NCBI RefSeq assembly: GCF_900187565.1
Contig: NZ_FYED01000001.1
Span: 310,001-374,000, forward strand
DNA from: Pseudomonas sp. Irchel 3A7
GTDB lineage: Bacteria > Pseudomonadota > Gammaproteobacteria > Pseudomonadales > Pseudomonadaceae
DNA length: 64,000 bases
Direction of reading: 5' to 3'
Position 1 is the first letter of the stretch. Each line of letters starts with the position of its first letter. The notes beneath the pieces were generated by a model that did not search any database, had not been told where the DNA came from, and worked only from the letters and a program-made list of their open reading frames with translations. A program made the translations under genes and the position numbers. Shown piece by piece: positions 28,759 to 38,659 of the stretch.

Positions 28759-29037
28759 ATGGGCATTTTTGACTGGAAACACTGGGTCGTCATCCTGGTT
28801 GTTGTCGTGCTGGTATTCGGTACCAAAAAGCTGAAAAACCTCGGAACCGACGTTGGCGAATCGATCAAGGGCTTCCGCAAGGCCATGAACGACGACGAAA
28901 AACCGGCCGATCCGACCGCGACTCCAGCCCAACCGGTTCCGCCTGTTCAGCCACAAGCCACACAGTCGGTAAACCAGCCGCACACCATCGACGTGCAGGC
29001 ACAGAAAGTCGAAGAGCCGATCCGCAAAGACGTGTGA
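28759..29037 (+). CDS. tatA: Twin-arginine translocase subunit TatA
   Basis: TatA forms the transport channel for folded proteins in the inner membrane. The 92-residue protein has one N-terminal membrane helix ([20 protein letters not shown]) followed by the amphipathic helix [19 protein letters not shown] and a polar Pro-rich tail. A GAGGAG ribosome site precedes it. It is the first gene of tatABC, 25 bases after hisE. Confidence 0.97.
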   Translation: MGIFDWKHWVVILVVVVLVFGTKKLKNLGTDVGESIKGFRKAMNDDEKPADPTATPAQPVPPVQPQATQSVNQPHTIDVQAQKVEEPIRKDV

Positions 29038-29047
29038 GCACTGACTA

Positions 29048-29491
29048 ATGTTTGGTATCAGCTTCTCTGAACTGCTGCTCGTCGGCCTCGTTGCCCTGCT
29101 GGTGCTGGGTCCCGAACGCCTGCCGGGCGCTGCGCGCACCGCCGGCCTGTGGGTCGGGCGCCTGAAGCGCAGCTTCAATGCGATCAAACAGGAAGTTGAA
29201 CGTGAAATCGGTGCCGACGAAATTCGCCGGCAACTGCACAACGAACACATTCTGTCTCTGGAGCAGGAGGCGCGGAAGATTTTCACGCCGACCCAGCAGG
29301 AGCCGACTCCGGTCGAGCCTGTGGCGACGCCGACGATTCATGCGCCTGCCGCCACCGAGTCAGCACCGGTTACAGCGAGCGTGGAACCCGCGCCCGTTGT
29401 TGCAGCGCCCTCGACTGAACCTGTTGCTCCAGCCGCTGCGCCTGTCGCGCCGGCCCCTCAAGACCCAACATTGCCGCCGCGAGCCCCATGA
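29048..29491 (+). CDS. tatB: Twin-arginine translocase subunit TatB
   Basis: TatB pairs with TatC to recognise twin-arginine signal peptides. The 147-residue protein begins [20 protein letters not shown], with the conserved Glu and the PERLPGAAR motif after the membrane helix, then an amphipathic helix. The last 60 residues are a Pro/Ala/Val-rich low-complexity tail. It overlaps tatC by four bases (ATGA). Confidence 0.97.
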   Translation: MFGISFSELLLVGLVALLVLGPERLPGAARTAGLWVGRLKRSFNAIKQEVEREIGADEIRRQLHNEHILSLEQEARKIFTPTQQEPTPVEPVATPTIHAPAATESAPVTASVEPAPVVAAPSTEPVAPAAAPVAPAPQDPTLPPRAP

Positions 29492-30282
29492 GCGATCTTC
29501 CTGAAAACGACCAGCACATGCCGCTGGTTTCGCACCTCACCGAGTTGCGCACCCGCCTGCTGCGCTGCGTAGCGGCGGTGTTCATCATCTTCGCCGGGTT
29601 GTTCGCCTTCACCCAGCAGATTTACACCTTCGTCTCCACGCCTCTGCGCCAGTACCTGCCAGAAGGCGCAACGATGATCGCCACCGACGTGTCGTCGCCG
29701 TTCCTGACGCCACTGAAGCTGACGATGATGGTGTCGCTGTTCCTGGCGATCCCGGTGATCCTGCACCAGATCTGGGGTTTTATCGCGCCGGGCTTGTACA
29801 AGCATGAGAAACGCATCGCCGTGCCCTTGCTGGTTTCGAGCATCGTGCTGTTCTACGCCGGCATGGCCTTCGCCTATTTCCTGGTGTTCCCGCTGATCTT
29901 CAAGTTCTTCGCTGCCGCCACCCCGGCTGGCGTGGAAATGATGACCGACATCACCAGCTACCTCGACTTCGTCATGACGCTGTTCTTCGCTTTCGGCGTG
30001 GCGTTCGAAATCCCGGTGGCCGTGGTGCTGCTGGTATGGATCGGCGTGGTCGACGTCAAATACCTGAAGAAAATCCGCCCGTACGTGATCATCGGCTGCT
30101 TCGTGGTCGGCATGATCCTGACACCGCCGGACATCTTTTCGCAGACGCTGCTGGCCGTACCAATGTGGCTGTTGTTCGAAATCGGCATCCTGTTTGGCGG
30201 CTTGATCAGCAAGCGCGGCGAACATCCGGATGACCAGCCGGCTGACGATCACAACGACCAGCCGCCAGCGACCCAAGCGTGA
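29488..30282 (+). CDS. tatC: Twin-arginine translocase subunit TatC
   Basis: TatC is the six-helix membrane core of the Tat translocase and primary receptor for twin-arginine signals. The 264-residue protein shows the N-terminal motif [32 protein letters not shown] with the [12 protein letters not shown] loop, and [16 protein letters not shown]. The C-terminus is polar ([11 protein letters not shown]). Its stop overlaps the rsmE start (GTGA). Confidence 0.97.
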   Translation: MSDLPENDQHMPLVSHLTELRTRLLRCVAAVFIIFAGLFAFTQQIYTFVSTPLRQYLPEGATMIATDVSSPFLTPLKLTMMVSLFLAIPVILHQIWGFIAPGLYKHEKRIAVPLLVSSIVLFYAGMAFAYFLVFPLIFKFFAAATPAGVEMMTDITSYLDFVMTLFFAFGVAFEIPVAVVLLVWIGVVDVKYLKKIRPYVIIGCFVVGMILTPPDIFSQTLLAVPMWLLFEIGILFGGLISKRGEHPDDQPADDHNDQPPATQA

Positions 30283-30986
30283 ACCTGCTGCTCCTCGAAG
30301 AGGCCGATTTCATTGCGGCTGACCGTGTGGTGCTGCGCGATCGCCGGTTGACCCACATGCAGGAAGTCCATCGCTGTGAAGTCGGCGACAGCATGCGCGT
30401 CGGGCGGATCGGCGGGTTGATGGGCTCGGCCGAAGTGCTGCGCCTGGACGCCGCCGAAGCGGAGTTACGCGTCACTCTCGACCAGCCACCACCGGCCAAG
30501 CTGCCATTGACCCTGATTCTGGCCCTGCCACGGCCCAAAATGCTGCGTAGGGTGTTTCAGACCGTGGCGGCCATGGGTGTGCCGCGCATCGTGCTGGTGA
30601 ACAGCTATCGCGTCGAGAAGAGCTTCTGGCAAACCCCGTTCCTGGAACCGGAAGCCATTCGCGAGCAGTTGATCCTCGGCCTCGAGCAGGCCCGGGACAG
30701 CGTGTTGCCGGAGGTCATCATCGAAAAGCGCTTCAAGCCTTTCGTCGAAGACCGTCTGCCGGCGATCAGCGAAAGCACCCTAGGCCTGGTTGGTCATCCC
30801 GGCAACTACCCGCCCTGCCCCCGCGCGCTGACTGAACCGGTGACCCTGGCCATCGGCCCGGAAGGCGGATGGATTCCTTACGAAATCGATTTGCTCGGCA
30901 AGTCCGGCCTGCAACCGGTTCAGCTCGGCGAGCGCATCCTGCGTGTCGAAACCGCCGTTACCGCACTGCTGGCACGCCTCTTCTAA
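30279..30986 (+). CDS. rsmE: 16S rRNA m3U1498 methyltransferase RsmE
   Basis: RsmE methylates U1498 of 16S rRNA. The 235-residue SPOUT-family protein has an N-terminal PUA-like domain ([20 protein letters not shown]) and the C-terminal trefoil knot motifs [17 protein letters not shown] and [19 protein letters not shown]. The start is GTG, overlapping the tatC stop by four bases, so it is translated as part of the tat operon. Confidence 0.95.
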   Translation: MNLLLLEEADFIAADRVVLRDRRLTHMQEVHRCEVGDSMRVGRIGGLMGSAEVLRLDAAEAELRVTLDQPPPAKLPLTLILALPRPKMLRRVFQTVAAMGVPRIVLVNSYRVEKSFWQTPFLEPEAIREQLILGLEQARDSVLPEVIIEKRFKPFVEDRLPAISESTLGLVGHPGNYPPCPRALTEPVTLAIGPEGGWIPYEIDLLGKSGLQPVQLGERILRVETAVTALLARLF

Positions 30987-31004
30987 CCTCCAGCACTGCC
31001 CCCC

Positions 31005-31095
31005 CTGTGGGAGCGAGCCTGCTCGCGAAAGCGGTGTTTCAGCCACTGACATGTCGGCTGACACTCCCTCTTCGCGAGCAGGCTCGCACCCACAG
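31005..31095. repeat. REPIN (wide type) after rsmE
   Basis: Inverted REP arms flank a core of about 40 bases. The right arm has one change (GCTCGCACCCACA), which mismatches the left arm. Confidence 0.88.
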
Positions 31096-31151
31096 GTCAT
31101 CATTCGCACCCGCCCGTCCATCGGGTGCCGCCTACAGAACCCCACCCCCCT

Positions 31152-31159
31152 GCCGATAT
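31152..31159 (+). promoter_or_regulatory. Possible FliA-type -10 element before the chemoreceptor gene
   Basis: GCCGATAT resembles the flagellar sigma-28 -10 box (GCCGATAA) and lies 41 bases before the chemoreceptor ATG. The expected TAAA-like -35 box is not convincing, so this is tentative. Confidence 0.3.
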
Positions 31160-31200
31160 ACCCCCCATAAAACCAATAGATGGTCCGAGGGAGTTGCAGC

Positions 31201-33117
31201 ATGTACCAATGGCTGGCCGAGAAACTAGGGAATGTAAGCGTCAATCGCAAACTGGGCGTCGGCTTTGGCCTGGTGCTGCTGCTGACACTGCTGATCACCG
31301 TCACCGGCTGGACCGGCCTGAGTGATGTGACCAGCCGCGGCGACAAGCTGGGGTTCATTTCCGATATCAACGGATTGACCAAAGATTTGCGCATCGCCCG
31401 CCTGGACTACGAAATGCGTCGCGGCGAGCAAGGCCCCGGCATCGTCAACGACTTGCTGGCCAAGATCGACACCAGCCTGCAAGCCGCTCGCCAGATGATC
31501 GAGCAGCCCGCCGACGTCGCCATGATCGACCAACAACTGGCCGCCCTCAGCCAGTACAAACAAGCCTTCGGCGCCATGACCCAGGCCGGCGCCAACCGTG
31601 AAGACGCCCGCAGCAAACTCGGCGCCACTGCCGACAATGCCGTGGCCAAGGTCGCCGAAGTCGAAAAATCCATGTTGCAGGGCGACAGCGTTGCGCAGTT
31701 CAACAGCGTGATCGACCTGAGCAAACTGATCCAGCAAGCACGCTTTCAGGTGCGGGGCTACACCTACAGCGGCAAATCCGAGGCCGAGCAGCCCGCGCTG
31801 GATGCCATCGACAACGCCCTGAAATACCTCGAAAGCCTGCCGTCGAAACTGCCGGAACAACACATCGCCAACCTTCAGCAAGCAACTGACTCGCTCAAGG
31901 CCTACCGCGCGGCCGTCAGCCAGTACCGGGACTCCCAGGTCGCCGCAGCCGAAGCGCTCAAGCGCATGGCTGCCCAAGGTGAAATCCTCCTCGATGTCAG
32001 CAAGAAGCTCACCGCCTCACAAACCCTCGTACGCGATACCGACGTGGCGCACGCCAAGAATATGCTACTACTGGCCACCGTCCTGGCCTTGATTTTCGGT
32101 CTGTTCGCCGCCTGGGCCATCACGCGCCAGATCGTGATTCCGCTGAATCAAACCCTCAAGGTGGCGGAACGCATCGCCGCCGGTGATTTGACTCACAACC
32201 TGACCTCCAAACGTCAGGACGAATTGGGCCAGCTGCAACGCGCCATCCAGAGCATGACCCAAGGCCTTCGCGAACTGATCGGCGGCATTAGCGACGGTGT
32301 CACGCAAATCGCCAGCGCCGCCGAAGAGCTCTCGGCGGTCACTGAACAGACCAGTGCCGGGGTCAACAGCCAGAAGGTCGAGACTGACCAGGTGGCCACC
32401 GCCATGAACGAAATGACCGCCACCGTGCAGGAAGTCGCGCGCAACGCCGAGGAAGCCTCCGAAGCCGCCGTCGCCGCCGACCAGCAGGCCCGCGAAGGCG
32501 ACAAGGTGGTCGGCGAAGCCATCGCCCAGATCGAACGCCTGGCCCTGGAAGTCGGTAACTCCACCGAAGCCATGGGCGAGCTCAAGCGCGAGAGCGACAA
32601 GATCGGCAGCGTGCTCGACGTGATCAAGTCCGTGGCCCAGCAAACCAACCTGCTGGCGCTCAACGCCGCCATCGAAGCCGCCCGTGCCGGTGAGGCCGGA
32701 CGCGGGTTTGCCGTGGTCGCCGACGAAGTCCGCAGCCTGGCTCAACGCACACAGAAGTCCACCGAAGAAATCGAAGAGCTGATCGTCGGCTTGCAAAACG
32801 GCACCCAGCAAGTGGCGACCATCATGGACAACAGCCGCAGCCTGACCGATAGCAGCGTCGAACTGACCCGCCGCGCCGGCGGCTCACTGGAGAGCATCAC
32901 CCGCACAGTGTCGGCGATCCAGGCCATGAACCAACAGATCGCCGCCGCTGCCGAGCAACAAAGCGCCGTGGCCGAGGAGATCAACCGCAGCGTGCTGAAT
33001 GTGCGCGATGTGTCGGATCAGACATCGGCGGCGAGTGAAGAGACAGCGGCGTCCAGTGTTGAGCTGGCGCGGTTGGGGACGCATTTGCAGATGCTGGTGG
33101 GCAAGTTCAGGGTTTGA
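31201..33117 (+). CDS. Methyl-accepting chemotaxis protein with HBM-type sensor domain
   Basis: This transmembrane chemoreceptor has 638 residues. A first membrane helix (about 17-37) precedes a long all-helical periplasmic domain of about 245 residues of the helical bimodular (HBM) kind, as in McpS and McpK of pseudomonads, which sense organic acids. A second helix ([20 protein letters not shown], about 281-300), a HAMP domain and the signalling domain with the hairpin tip [20 protein letters not shown] follow. There is no C-terminal CheR-binding pentapeptide. From memory, P. aeruginosa McpK (2-oxoglutarate) lies at the same place after tatC-rsmE, so an organic-acid ligand is plausible. The ATG at 31201 follows a GAGGGAG. 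Confidence 0.88.
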   Translation: MYQWLAEKLGNVSVNRKLGVGFGLVLLLTLLITVTGWTGLSDVTSRGDKLGFISDINGLTKDLRIARLDYEMRRGEQGPGIVNDLLAKIDTSLQAARQMIEQPADVAMIDQQLAALSQYKQAFGAMTQAGANREDARSKLGATADNAVAKVAEVEKSMLQGDSVAQFNSVIDLSKLIQQARFQVRGYTYSGKSEAEQPALDAIDNALKYLESLPSKLPEQHIANLQQATDSLKAYRAAVSQYRDSQVAAAEALKRMAAQGEILLDVSKKLTASQTLVRDTDVAHAKNMLLLATVLALIFGLFAAWAITRQIVIPLNQTLKVAERIAAGDLTHNLTSKRQDELGQLQRAIQSMTQGLRELIGGISDGVTQIASAAEELSAVTEQTSAGVNSQKVETDQVATAMNEMTATVQEVARNAEEASEAAVAADQQAREGDKVVGEAIAQIERLALEVGNSTEAMGELKRESDKIGSVLDVIKSVAQQTNLLALNAAIEAARAGEAGRGFAVVADEVRSLAQRTQKSTEEIEELIVGLQNGTQQVATIMDNSRSLTDSSVELTRRAGGSLESITRTVSAIQAMNQQIAAAAEQQSAVAEEINRSVLNVRDVSDQTSAASEETAASSVELARLGTHLQMLVGKFRV

Positions 33118-33160
33118 GGTGAAGCGAGGGCCTCGGTTTGCTTGGGACCGAGGTGATGCC

Positions 33161-33224
33161 TTCGCGAGCAGGCTCGCTCCCACAGAGTGCGCTAGATCCA
33201 ATGTGGGGCGAGCCTGCTCGCGAA
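33161..33224. repeat. REPIN (narrow type) between chemoreceptor and ABC genes
   Basis: REP arms with CGCGAA ends outward and a spacer of about 18 bases. The right copy has lost one base in its stem (GTGGGGCGAGCC). Confidence 0.87.
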
Positions 33225-33246
33225 GGCGATTCGGCAGGCGCCGAGG

Positions 33247-33981
33247 TTAGAGAACCTGCCGCAAAAACGCCTGCGCCCGCGGGTCCTTCGGTGCATCGAA
33301 GAACTCCGCCGGCGAAGCATCTTCGAGCAACTTGCCGTGATCGAAGAACAACACCCGGTCCGCCACTTCCCGGGCAAAGCCCATTTCGTGGGTAACACAG
33401 ACCATGGTCATGCCTTCCAGGGCCAGGTTTTTCATCACGTCCAACACTTCGCCAACCATTTCCGGGTCCAGCGCCGAGGTCGGTTCGTCGAACAGCATGA
33501 CCTTCGGCTCCATGGCCAGTGCGCGGGCAATCGCCACGCGCTGTTGCTGGCCGCCGGACAGGCGCGACGGAAACTCGTTGGCCTTCTGCGCAATCCCGAC
33601 TTTCTCCAGCAGCGCCAGGGCCTTGGCCTCGCGCTCTTTCTTGCCGCGCTTGCGCACGACCTTCTGGGCCAGGCACAGATTCTCCAGCACGGTCATGTGC
33701 GGAAACAGGTTGAAATGCTGGAACACCATGCCGACTTCGCGGCGATAGGCGTTCACATCGGTTTTCGGGTCGGCCAGTTGCAGGCCGTCGATGCTCACCG
33801 AGCCGGAGTCGAACGCTTCCAGGCCATTGAGGCAGCGCAGGAACGTCGATTTGCCGGAACCGGACGGACCGATCACCACCAACACTTCGCCCTTGGCTAC
33901 ATGGGTGGACACGTTATCCACCGCGCGCACCACCTGGCCACGGGTGTCGAAGACTTTTACCAGATCGCGGACTTCAATCAC
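33247..33981 (-). CDS. Polar amino-acid ABC transporter, ATP-binding protein
   Basis: This is the 244-residue energising subunit of an amino-acid importer. It has Walker [11 protein letters not shown], the signature [16 protein letters not shown], Walker [16 protein letters not shown] and the switch histidine in [11 protein letters not shown] start it at a GTG (33981) ten bases after GGAGG, giving [13 protein letters not shown], which overlaps the permease stop by eight bases; a TTG at 34002 is the alternative. It belongs to the GlnQ/HisP class of polar amino-acid transporters. Confidence 0.93.
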   Translation of the reverse strand: MIEVRDLVKVFDTRGQVVRAVDNVSTHVAKGEVLVVIGPSGSGKSTFLRCLNGLEAFDSGSVSIDGLQLADPKTDVNAYRREVGMVFQHFNLFPHMTVLENLCLAQKVVRKRGKKEREAKALALLEKVGIAQKANEFPSRLSGGQQQRVAIARALAMEPKVMLFDEPTSALDPEMVGEVLDVMKNLALEGMTMVCVTHEMGFAREVADRVLFFDHGKLLEDASPAEFFDAPKDPRAQAFLRQVL

Positions 33982-34933
33982 TTTGCGCGAGCCTCCGCTC
34001 AAGCCGGCCGGCGATTTTCGACAGCGGCAGGTTGATCAACAAATACAGTCCGGCAACGCAGAACAGGATTTCGAACGGCGAGAACGACGTGGTGATGACT
34101 TCACGACCGCTTTTGAGCAGTTCGGTAATCGCGATCACCGACACCAGCGAGGTGTCTTTCACCAGACTGATGAATTGCCCGGCCAGCGGTGGCAGCACGC
34201 GTTTGAACGCTTGCGGCAGGACCACGTGACGCATCGACTGGCCAGCGCTCAAACCCAGGGAGCGCGCGGCTTCGTTCTGGCCACGGGCAATCGACTGCAC
34301 CCCGGAGCGGATGATTTCCGCTACGTAAGCGCCGGTGAACAGTGACAGCGCGGCAATCCCGGCGAATTCCCGGGACAGGTTCATCACCGTACCGATGAAG
34401 AAATAGAAAATGAAGATCTGTACCAGCAGCGGCGTGCCGCGCACCAGTTCGACGTAAATGGTCGAGAGATCGCGCAGCGTCGGGTTGTTCGACAGCCGGC
34501 ACAGGCCGGTGGCGAGGCCGATCAGCAGACCGAGCACGCCAGACACCACGGACAGCCACAAGGTCGTCCAAAGCCCCCACATCAATGGCCCTGCGGCCCA
34601 GTGGCGGGTCACGCCGATCACATCGCCTTCGGCAACTTCATCGCCCTGGGCGACTTGCAGGCTGTTTTCGTCAACGGTCAGGTGTTGCTCGTCACCCGCG
34701 TCGTTGCGCAAGGTGATTTCAGCCTTGTCGCCCTTGCGCACCAGTTCGCTGACGGTGGAGATGTCGGCGGCGCGCTGGGACTCTTCGGCGTGGTAGGCGA
34801 AGTACTGCGGCACACGGTTCCAGCGCCATTCGTAGGACATCAGCGAGGTGGCGTAATACAGCGCGCCGGCCAGGCCGATCAGCACCAGCACGGTCAATAC
34901 GTGCCAGGGCCATTGGGCTTTTTTATGCTTCAT
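33974..34933 (-). CDS. Polar amino-acid ABC transporter permease with periplasmic insert
   Basis: This is the membrane subunit of the same importer. At 319 residues it is about 80-100 longer than typical HisM/GlnP permeases. The extra length is a polar, beta-rich segment (about residues 32-112, including [20 protein letters not shown]) between the first membrane helix and the standard core. The core begins near [18 protein letters not shown] and carries the EAA loop [20 protein letters not shown]. The insert probably faces the periplasm. The gene ends overlapping the ATPase start. Confidence 0.92.
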   Translation of the reverse strand: MKHKKAQWPWHVLTVLVLIGLAGALYYATSLMSYEWRWNRVPQYFAYHAEESQRAADISTVSELVRKGDKAEITLRNDAGDEQHLTVDENSLQVAQGDEVAEGDVIGVTRHWAAGPLMWGLWTTLWLSVVSGVLGLLIGLATGLCRLSNNPTLRDLSTIYVELVRGTPLLVQIFIFYFFIGTVMNLSREFAGIAALSLFTGAYVAEIIRSGVQSIARGQNEAARSLGLSAGQSMRHVVLPQAFKRVLPPLAGQFISLVKDTSLVSVIAITELLKSGREVITTSFSPFEILFCVAGLYLLINLPLSKIAGRLERRLAQSD

Positions 34934-34976
34934 TTACTCTGCAAATTCCGAATTTTGTGTCGCGAAGGAGGCCGTC

Positions 34977-35040
34977 TTCGCGAGCAGGCTAGCTCCCACA
35001 TTGAACCGAGATCAAATGTGGGAGCGAGCCTGCTCGCGAA
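34977..35040. repeat. REPIN (narrow type) between permease and binding-protein genes
   Basis: REP arms with CGCGAA ends outward lie inside the presumed ABC operon. The left arm has one change (GGCTAGCTCCCACA). Confidence 0.87.
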
Positions 35041-35069
35041 TGGGGCGACTCGGTCTGTCAGACCGAGTG

Positions 35070-35867
35070 TTACTCCATGTCCTTGAGCCACTCGGTGCTC
35101 TTGAACCACTTGTCATGGATGCGATCGTAGGTGCCGTCTTCGTGGATCTGGTGCAGGAAGTTGTTGATGAAGTTGAGGCTGTCGTAGTCACCCTTCTTCA
35201 GACCGAAGGCCAGAGGCTCGTAGGTGAACGGCTTGTCGAGGAACACCAGTTTGCCGTTACCCACCTTGTTCAGCGCCACGACGTTGTAAGGCGCGTCGTA
35301 GATAAAGGCATCAGCCTTGCCGTTGACCACGTCGAGCACGGCTTCCTGCTCGTTGTCGTAGCCGTGGTACTTGGCTTTGGAGATCAGCTTTTTGGCGACC
35401 ATTTCGCCGGTGGTGCCGAGCTTGGAGGTGATGCGGTAATCGGCAGTGTTCAGGTCTTTATAGGACTTGATAGTGCCTTCCAGCTCCTTGCGGATCAGCA
35501 GCGTCTGGCCGACCACGATGAAGGGGTCGCTGAAGTTCAGGCGCAGGTTGCGCTCCTGGGTCAGGGTCATGCCGCTGCCGATCATGTCGAACTTGTCGGT
35601 CAGCAGGGCCGGGATAATGCCGTCGTAACCGGTGGACACCAGTTCCAGCTTGACGCCCATGGCCTTGGTCATGGCCTTGAGGATGTCGACTTCGAAGCCG
35701 ATGATCTCGCCGCGTTTGTTGGTCATTTCGAACGGCATGTAGGTCGGATCCATGCCGACCTTCAATGTGCCGCGCTTGACCGCGTCATCAATGGCACCGG
35801 CCTGCGCCGCGCTGACTGCAACCAATGCCGTGACGCCGACCAGCAGCATCGACAGATACTTCTTCAT
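35070..35867 (-). CDS. Polar amino-acid ABC transporter substrate-binding protein
   Basis: This 265-residue periplasmic protein (PBP type 2, SBP_bac_3 family) starts with a signal peptide (MKKYLSMLLVGVTALVAVSA..AQA) and shows TLKVGMDPTYMPFEMTNKRG, the usual N-terminal ligand-site motif, and NLRLNFSDPFIVVGQTLLIR. The ATG at 35867 is set by the signal peptide. It is the first gene of the importer, followed by permease and ATPase. The amino acid it binds cannot be named from sequence. Confidence 0.92.
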   Translation of the reverse strand: MKKYLSMLLVGVTALVAVSAAQAGAIDDAVKRGTLKVGMDPTYMPFEMTNKRGEIIGFEVDILKAMTKAMGVKLELVSTGYDGIIPALLTDKFDMIGSGMTLTQERNLRLNFSDPFIVVGQTLLIRKELEGTIKSYKDLNTADYRITSKLGTTGEMVAKKLISKAKYHGYDNEQEAVLDVVNGKADAFIYDAPYNVVALNKVGNGKLVFLDKPFTYEPLAFGLKKGDYDSLNFINNFLHQIHEDGTYDRIHDKWFKSTEWLKDME

Positions 35868-36053
35868 CTTCAAGTCCCCAAAACCATTGCGTTTGCGGCG
35901 CGAAATCGACTGTTTTCCTGTGAAAACCGATAGATACGGACACAAAACGGTCCGGGCGCACCAATTCGGGGACGGATGCTAACGCACTCGCTCGATTGCA
36001 CAAGGGTTTAGGCGGGATTTGTTGCTCGAACACTGACCGTTGATCGTCAACGC

Positions 36054-36086
36054 AAAAAAAAGCCCCGCTGATTTAGCGGGGCTTTT
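36054..36086 (-). terminator. Intrinsic terminator after opgH
   Basis: AAAAGCCCCGCT and AGCGGGGCTTTT form a perfect 12-base stem around gattt, beginning only three bases after the opgH stop codon. A and T tracts on both sides let it act in either direction. Confidence 0.93.
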
Positions 36087-36088
36087 CA

Positions 36089-38659
36089 TCATGCCAACTG
36101 AGGCTGAACGCTCAGCGGCCTGAGCGGCAGCAGCGGTGCATGGGGATCGGCCTTGACCGACTTGCGCCATGCGCCCAGCCACTCGGCGTGGCCTTCGTTC
36201 CAGACCTGATCATGCAGGCGAGCCAATGCCACCGGGTCGCTCAGCAACTGCACACGCTCGTTGTTGGTCAGGCCTTCCGGTCCGACCTTCATAGCGTGGC
36301 GTACCCGCTCTACCCGCAACCATTCGATCGGCTCGGCCTCGCGGTGACGAGAAGTCGCCAGCGAACACGCCAAGGCGTTCTGCTGTGGATCGACCACCGA
36401 ACGTATGAAGCCGTCGTTCAGTGCGTGCCAGCGGTTTTCATGGGTGTACTGGTCGGTCGCCAGCAACGCCTGTGGCGGATTGTATTCCTCGGGGATGAGG
36501 AACAGGCTCTCGTCACGGGACTTGAGGCCCAGGCCGACACGACTGGAAATCACCGACACCGGGATCGACAGCATCAACGAACCGACGATCGGCACCAGCC
36601 ACCACAGGAAGCTCGGGTTCAGCCAAATCACCAGCAAGGCCCAGAAGAAGCCCAGCAAGGTTTGCGGACCGTGGCGCTTGACCGCTTCGCTCCATGGCGT
36701 GGAGTCATCGTCACGCTGCGGCGAGTTCCAGGTCGCGGCCCAACCCAGGAACGCGGCGAGGACAAAACGGGTGTGGAAAATCATCCGCACCGGCGCCAAT
36801 AGCATGGAGAACAGCATCTCCAGCAGCATCGACAGCGTCACCTTGAACTTGCCACCGAACTCTTTCGCGCCCTTGGCCCAGATCAGGATGATGCTCAACA
36901 GCTTCGGCAGGAACAGCAGCACGATCGTGGTCGAGAACAGCGCGATTGCCTTGTCCGGGTGCCATTGTGGCCACAGCGGGTAAAGCTGGCGCGGTTCGAG
37001 GAAGTACTGCGGCTCCATCAGCGTGTTGACCGCCAGCAGCGCCGTCGACAACACCAGGAAGAAGAACCACAGCGGCGCCGACAGGTAAGACATCACACCG
37101 GTCAGGAACACCGCACGGTGCACCGGGTGCATGCCCTTGACCAGGAACAGGCGGAAGTTCATCAGGTTGCCGTGGCACCAGCGACGGTCACGCTTGAGTT
37201 CGTCCAGCAGGTTCGGCGGCAGCTCTTCATAGCTGCCCGGCAAGTCGTAGGCAATCCACACGCCCCAACCGGCACGGCGCATCAGCGCGGCTTCTACGAA
37301 GTCGTGGGACAGGATCGCACCGGCAAACGCGCCTTTACCGGGCAGCGGCGCCAGGGCGCAGTGCTCGATGAACGGCTTCATGCGAATGATCGCGTTGTGG
37401 CCCCAGTAGTGCGATTCGCCCAACTGCCAGAAGTGCAGACCGGCGGTGAACAGTGGACCGTATACCCGGGTGGCGAACTGCTGCATGCGCGCATACAGGG
37501 TGTCCATGCCCGACGCACGCGGCGCGGTCTGGATGATCCCGGCATCCGGCGTGGCTTCCATCAGGCGCACCAGGCTGGTCAGGCACTCGCCGCTCATCAC
37601 GGAGTCGGCGTCGAGTACGACCATGTATTTGTAATCACCCCCCCAACGACGGCAGAAGTCGTCGAGGTTACCGCTTTTACGTTTAACGCGACGACGGCGG
37701 CGGCGATAGAAGATCTTGCCGAAGCCCTTGGCTTCGCGGCAGACGTCCAGCCAGGCCTGCTGCTCGGCGACGCAGATATCGGCGTCGTTACTGTCGCTGA
37801 GGACGAAGAAGTCGAAACGATCGAGGTCACCCGTGGCCGCGACCGACTCGAACGTCGCGCGCAGACCGGCGAACACCCGCGGCACGTCTTCGTTGCAGAT
37901 CGGCATCACCAGTGCAGTGCGCGCGTCCTTCGGAATCGGCTCGTTGCCGGCGCTTTTGCCGGAAATGCGGTATTTGTCGTGACCGGTGAGCAACTCGAGG
38001 AAGCCCATCAGCGCAGTCCAGAAACCGGCCGAAACCCAGCAGAAAAGAATCCCGAACAGGATCAGGATGCTGGTCTGCAACGCATACGGCAGCACTTGCG
38101 TGGCGGTTTGCAGGAACGGTTGGTGCAGCACTTCTTCGAGGTCGACGAACGACCAGCCCTGGTACGGCATGATGCCTTTCATGTACCAGCCGGCGACGAT
38201 GGTCTGGCCGAGCATCAGCACCAGAAGAATGTAACGGCGGATCGAACCGACGGTGCGCCAGCGTGCCGCCGGGAGCACGTTCTCGTCTTTCGGCGGCTTG
38301 GGCGGATTGGTGCGACCGGTGAGGCGCCGCCAGCCGCGCACCAGAATGTTGGTACGCCATGGCTCCGGCACAACCTTGGTCCGGCGAATCGGTGGGGTTG
38401 CCTTGAGGCAGACCCGACCGCTGGCGTCGAGCGCCAGCATTTCGGCGTCTTGCAATTCTTCGGCGGTGCTGAGCGTCAGGCGCTTGCCCACCGAAGCCTG
38501 GGCGGCCTCAGTCGGCGCGTCGAACGTCGAAGACGACAGACGCTCATGCAGTTCACTGAAGGACCTGCAGCCCGCGAGTTCCGCGCGCTGCTGGTCGGTC
38601 ATCGGCAGATGCGCCAGATACTCGGAAAGCGTCTCTGGCTGTACTTGAGAATTACTCAT
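36089..38659 (-). CDS. opgH: Glucans biosynthesis glucosyltransferase H (OpgH)
   Basis: OpgH is the inner-membrane GT2 glucosyltransferase that makes the beta-1,2 backbone of osmoregulated periplasmic glucans from UDP-glucose. The 856-residue protein has several membrane helices (near residues 140-165, 195-225 and 510-700) around the catalytic domain. That domain shows [13 protein letters not shown] (the DxD-type site) and the RRWCHGN motif. Length and layout match E. coli MdoH. It overlaps opgG by eight bases and is closed by a strong terminator. Confidence 0.96.
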   Translation of the reverse strand: MSNSQVQPETLSEYLAHLPMTDQQRAELAGCRSFSELHERLSSSTFDAPTEAAQASVGKRLTLSTAEELQDAEMLALDASGRVCLKATPPIRRTKVVPEPWRTNILVRGWRRLTGRTNPPKPPKDENVLPAARWRTVGSIRRYILLVLMLGQTIVAGWYMKGIMPYQGWSFVDLEEVLHQPFLQTATQVLPYALQTSILILFGILFCWVSAGFWTALMGFLELLTGHDKYRISGKSAGNEPIPKDARTALVMPICNEDVPRVFAGLRATFESVAATGDLDRFDFFVLSDSNDADICVAEQQAWLDVCREAKGFGKIFYRRRRRRVKRKSGNLDDFCRRWGGDYKYMVVLDADSVMSGECLTSLVRLMEATPDAGIIQTAPRASGMDTLYARMQQFATRVYGPLFTAGLHFWQLGESHYWGHNAIIRMKPFIEHCALAPLPGKGAFAGAILSHDFVEAALMRRAGWGVWIAYDLPGSYEELPPNLLDELKRDRRWCHGNLMNFRLFLVKGMHPVHRAVFLTGVMSYLSAPLWFFFLVLSTALLAVNTLMEPQYFLEPRQLYPLWPQWHPDKAIALFSTTIVLLFLPKLLSIILIWAKGAKEFGGKFKVTLSMLLEMLFSMLLAPVRMIFHTRFVLAAFLGWAATWNSPQRDDDSTPWSEAVKRHGPQTLLGFFWALLVIWLNPSFLWWLVPIVGSLMLSIPVSVISSRVGLGLKSRDESLFLIPEEYNPPQALLATDQYTHENRWHALNDGFIRSVVDPQQNALACSLATSRHREAEPIEWLRVERVRHAMKVGPEGLTNNERVQLLSDPVALARLHDQVWNEGHAEWLGAWRKSVKADPHAPLLPLRPLSVQPQLA

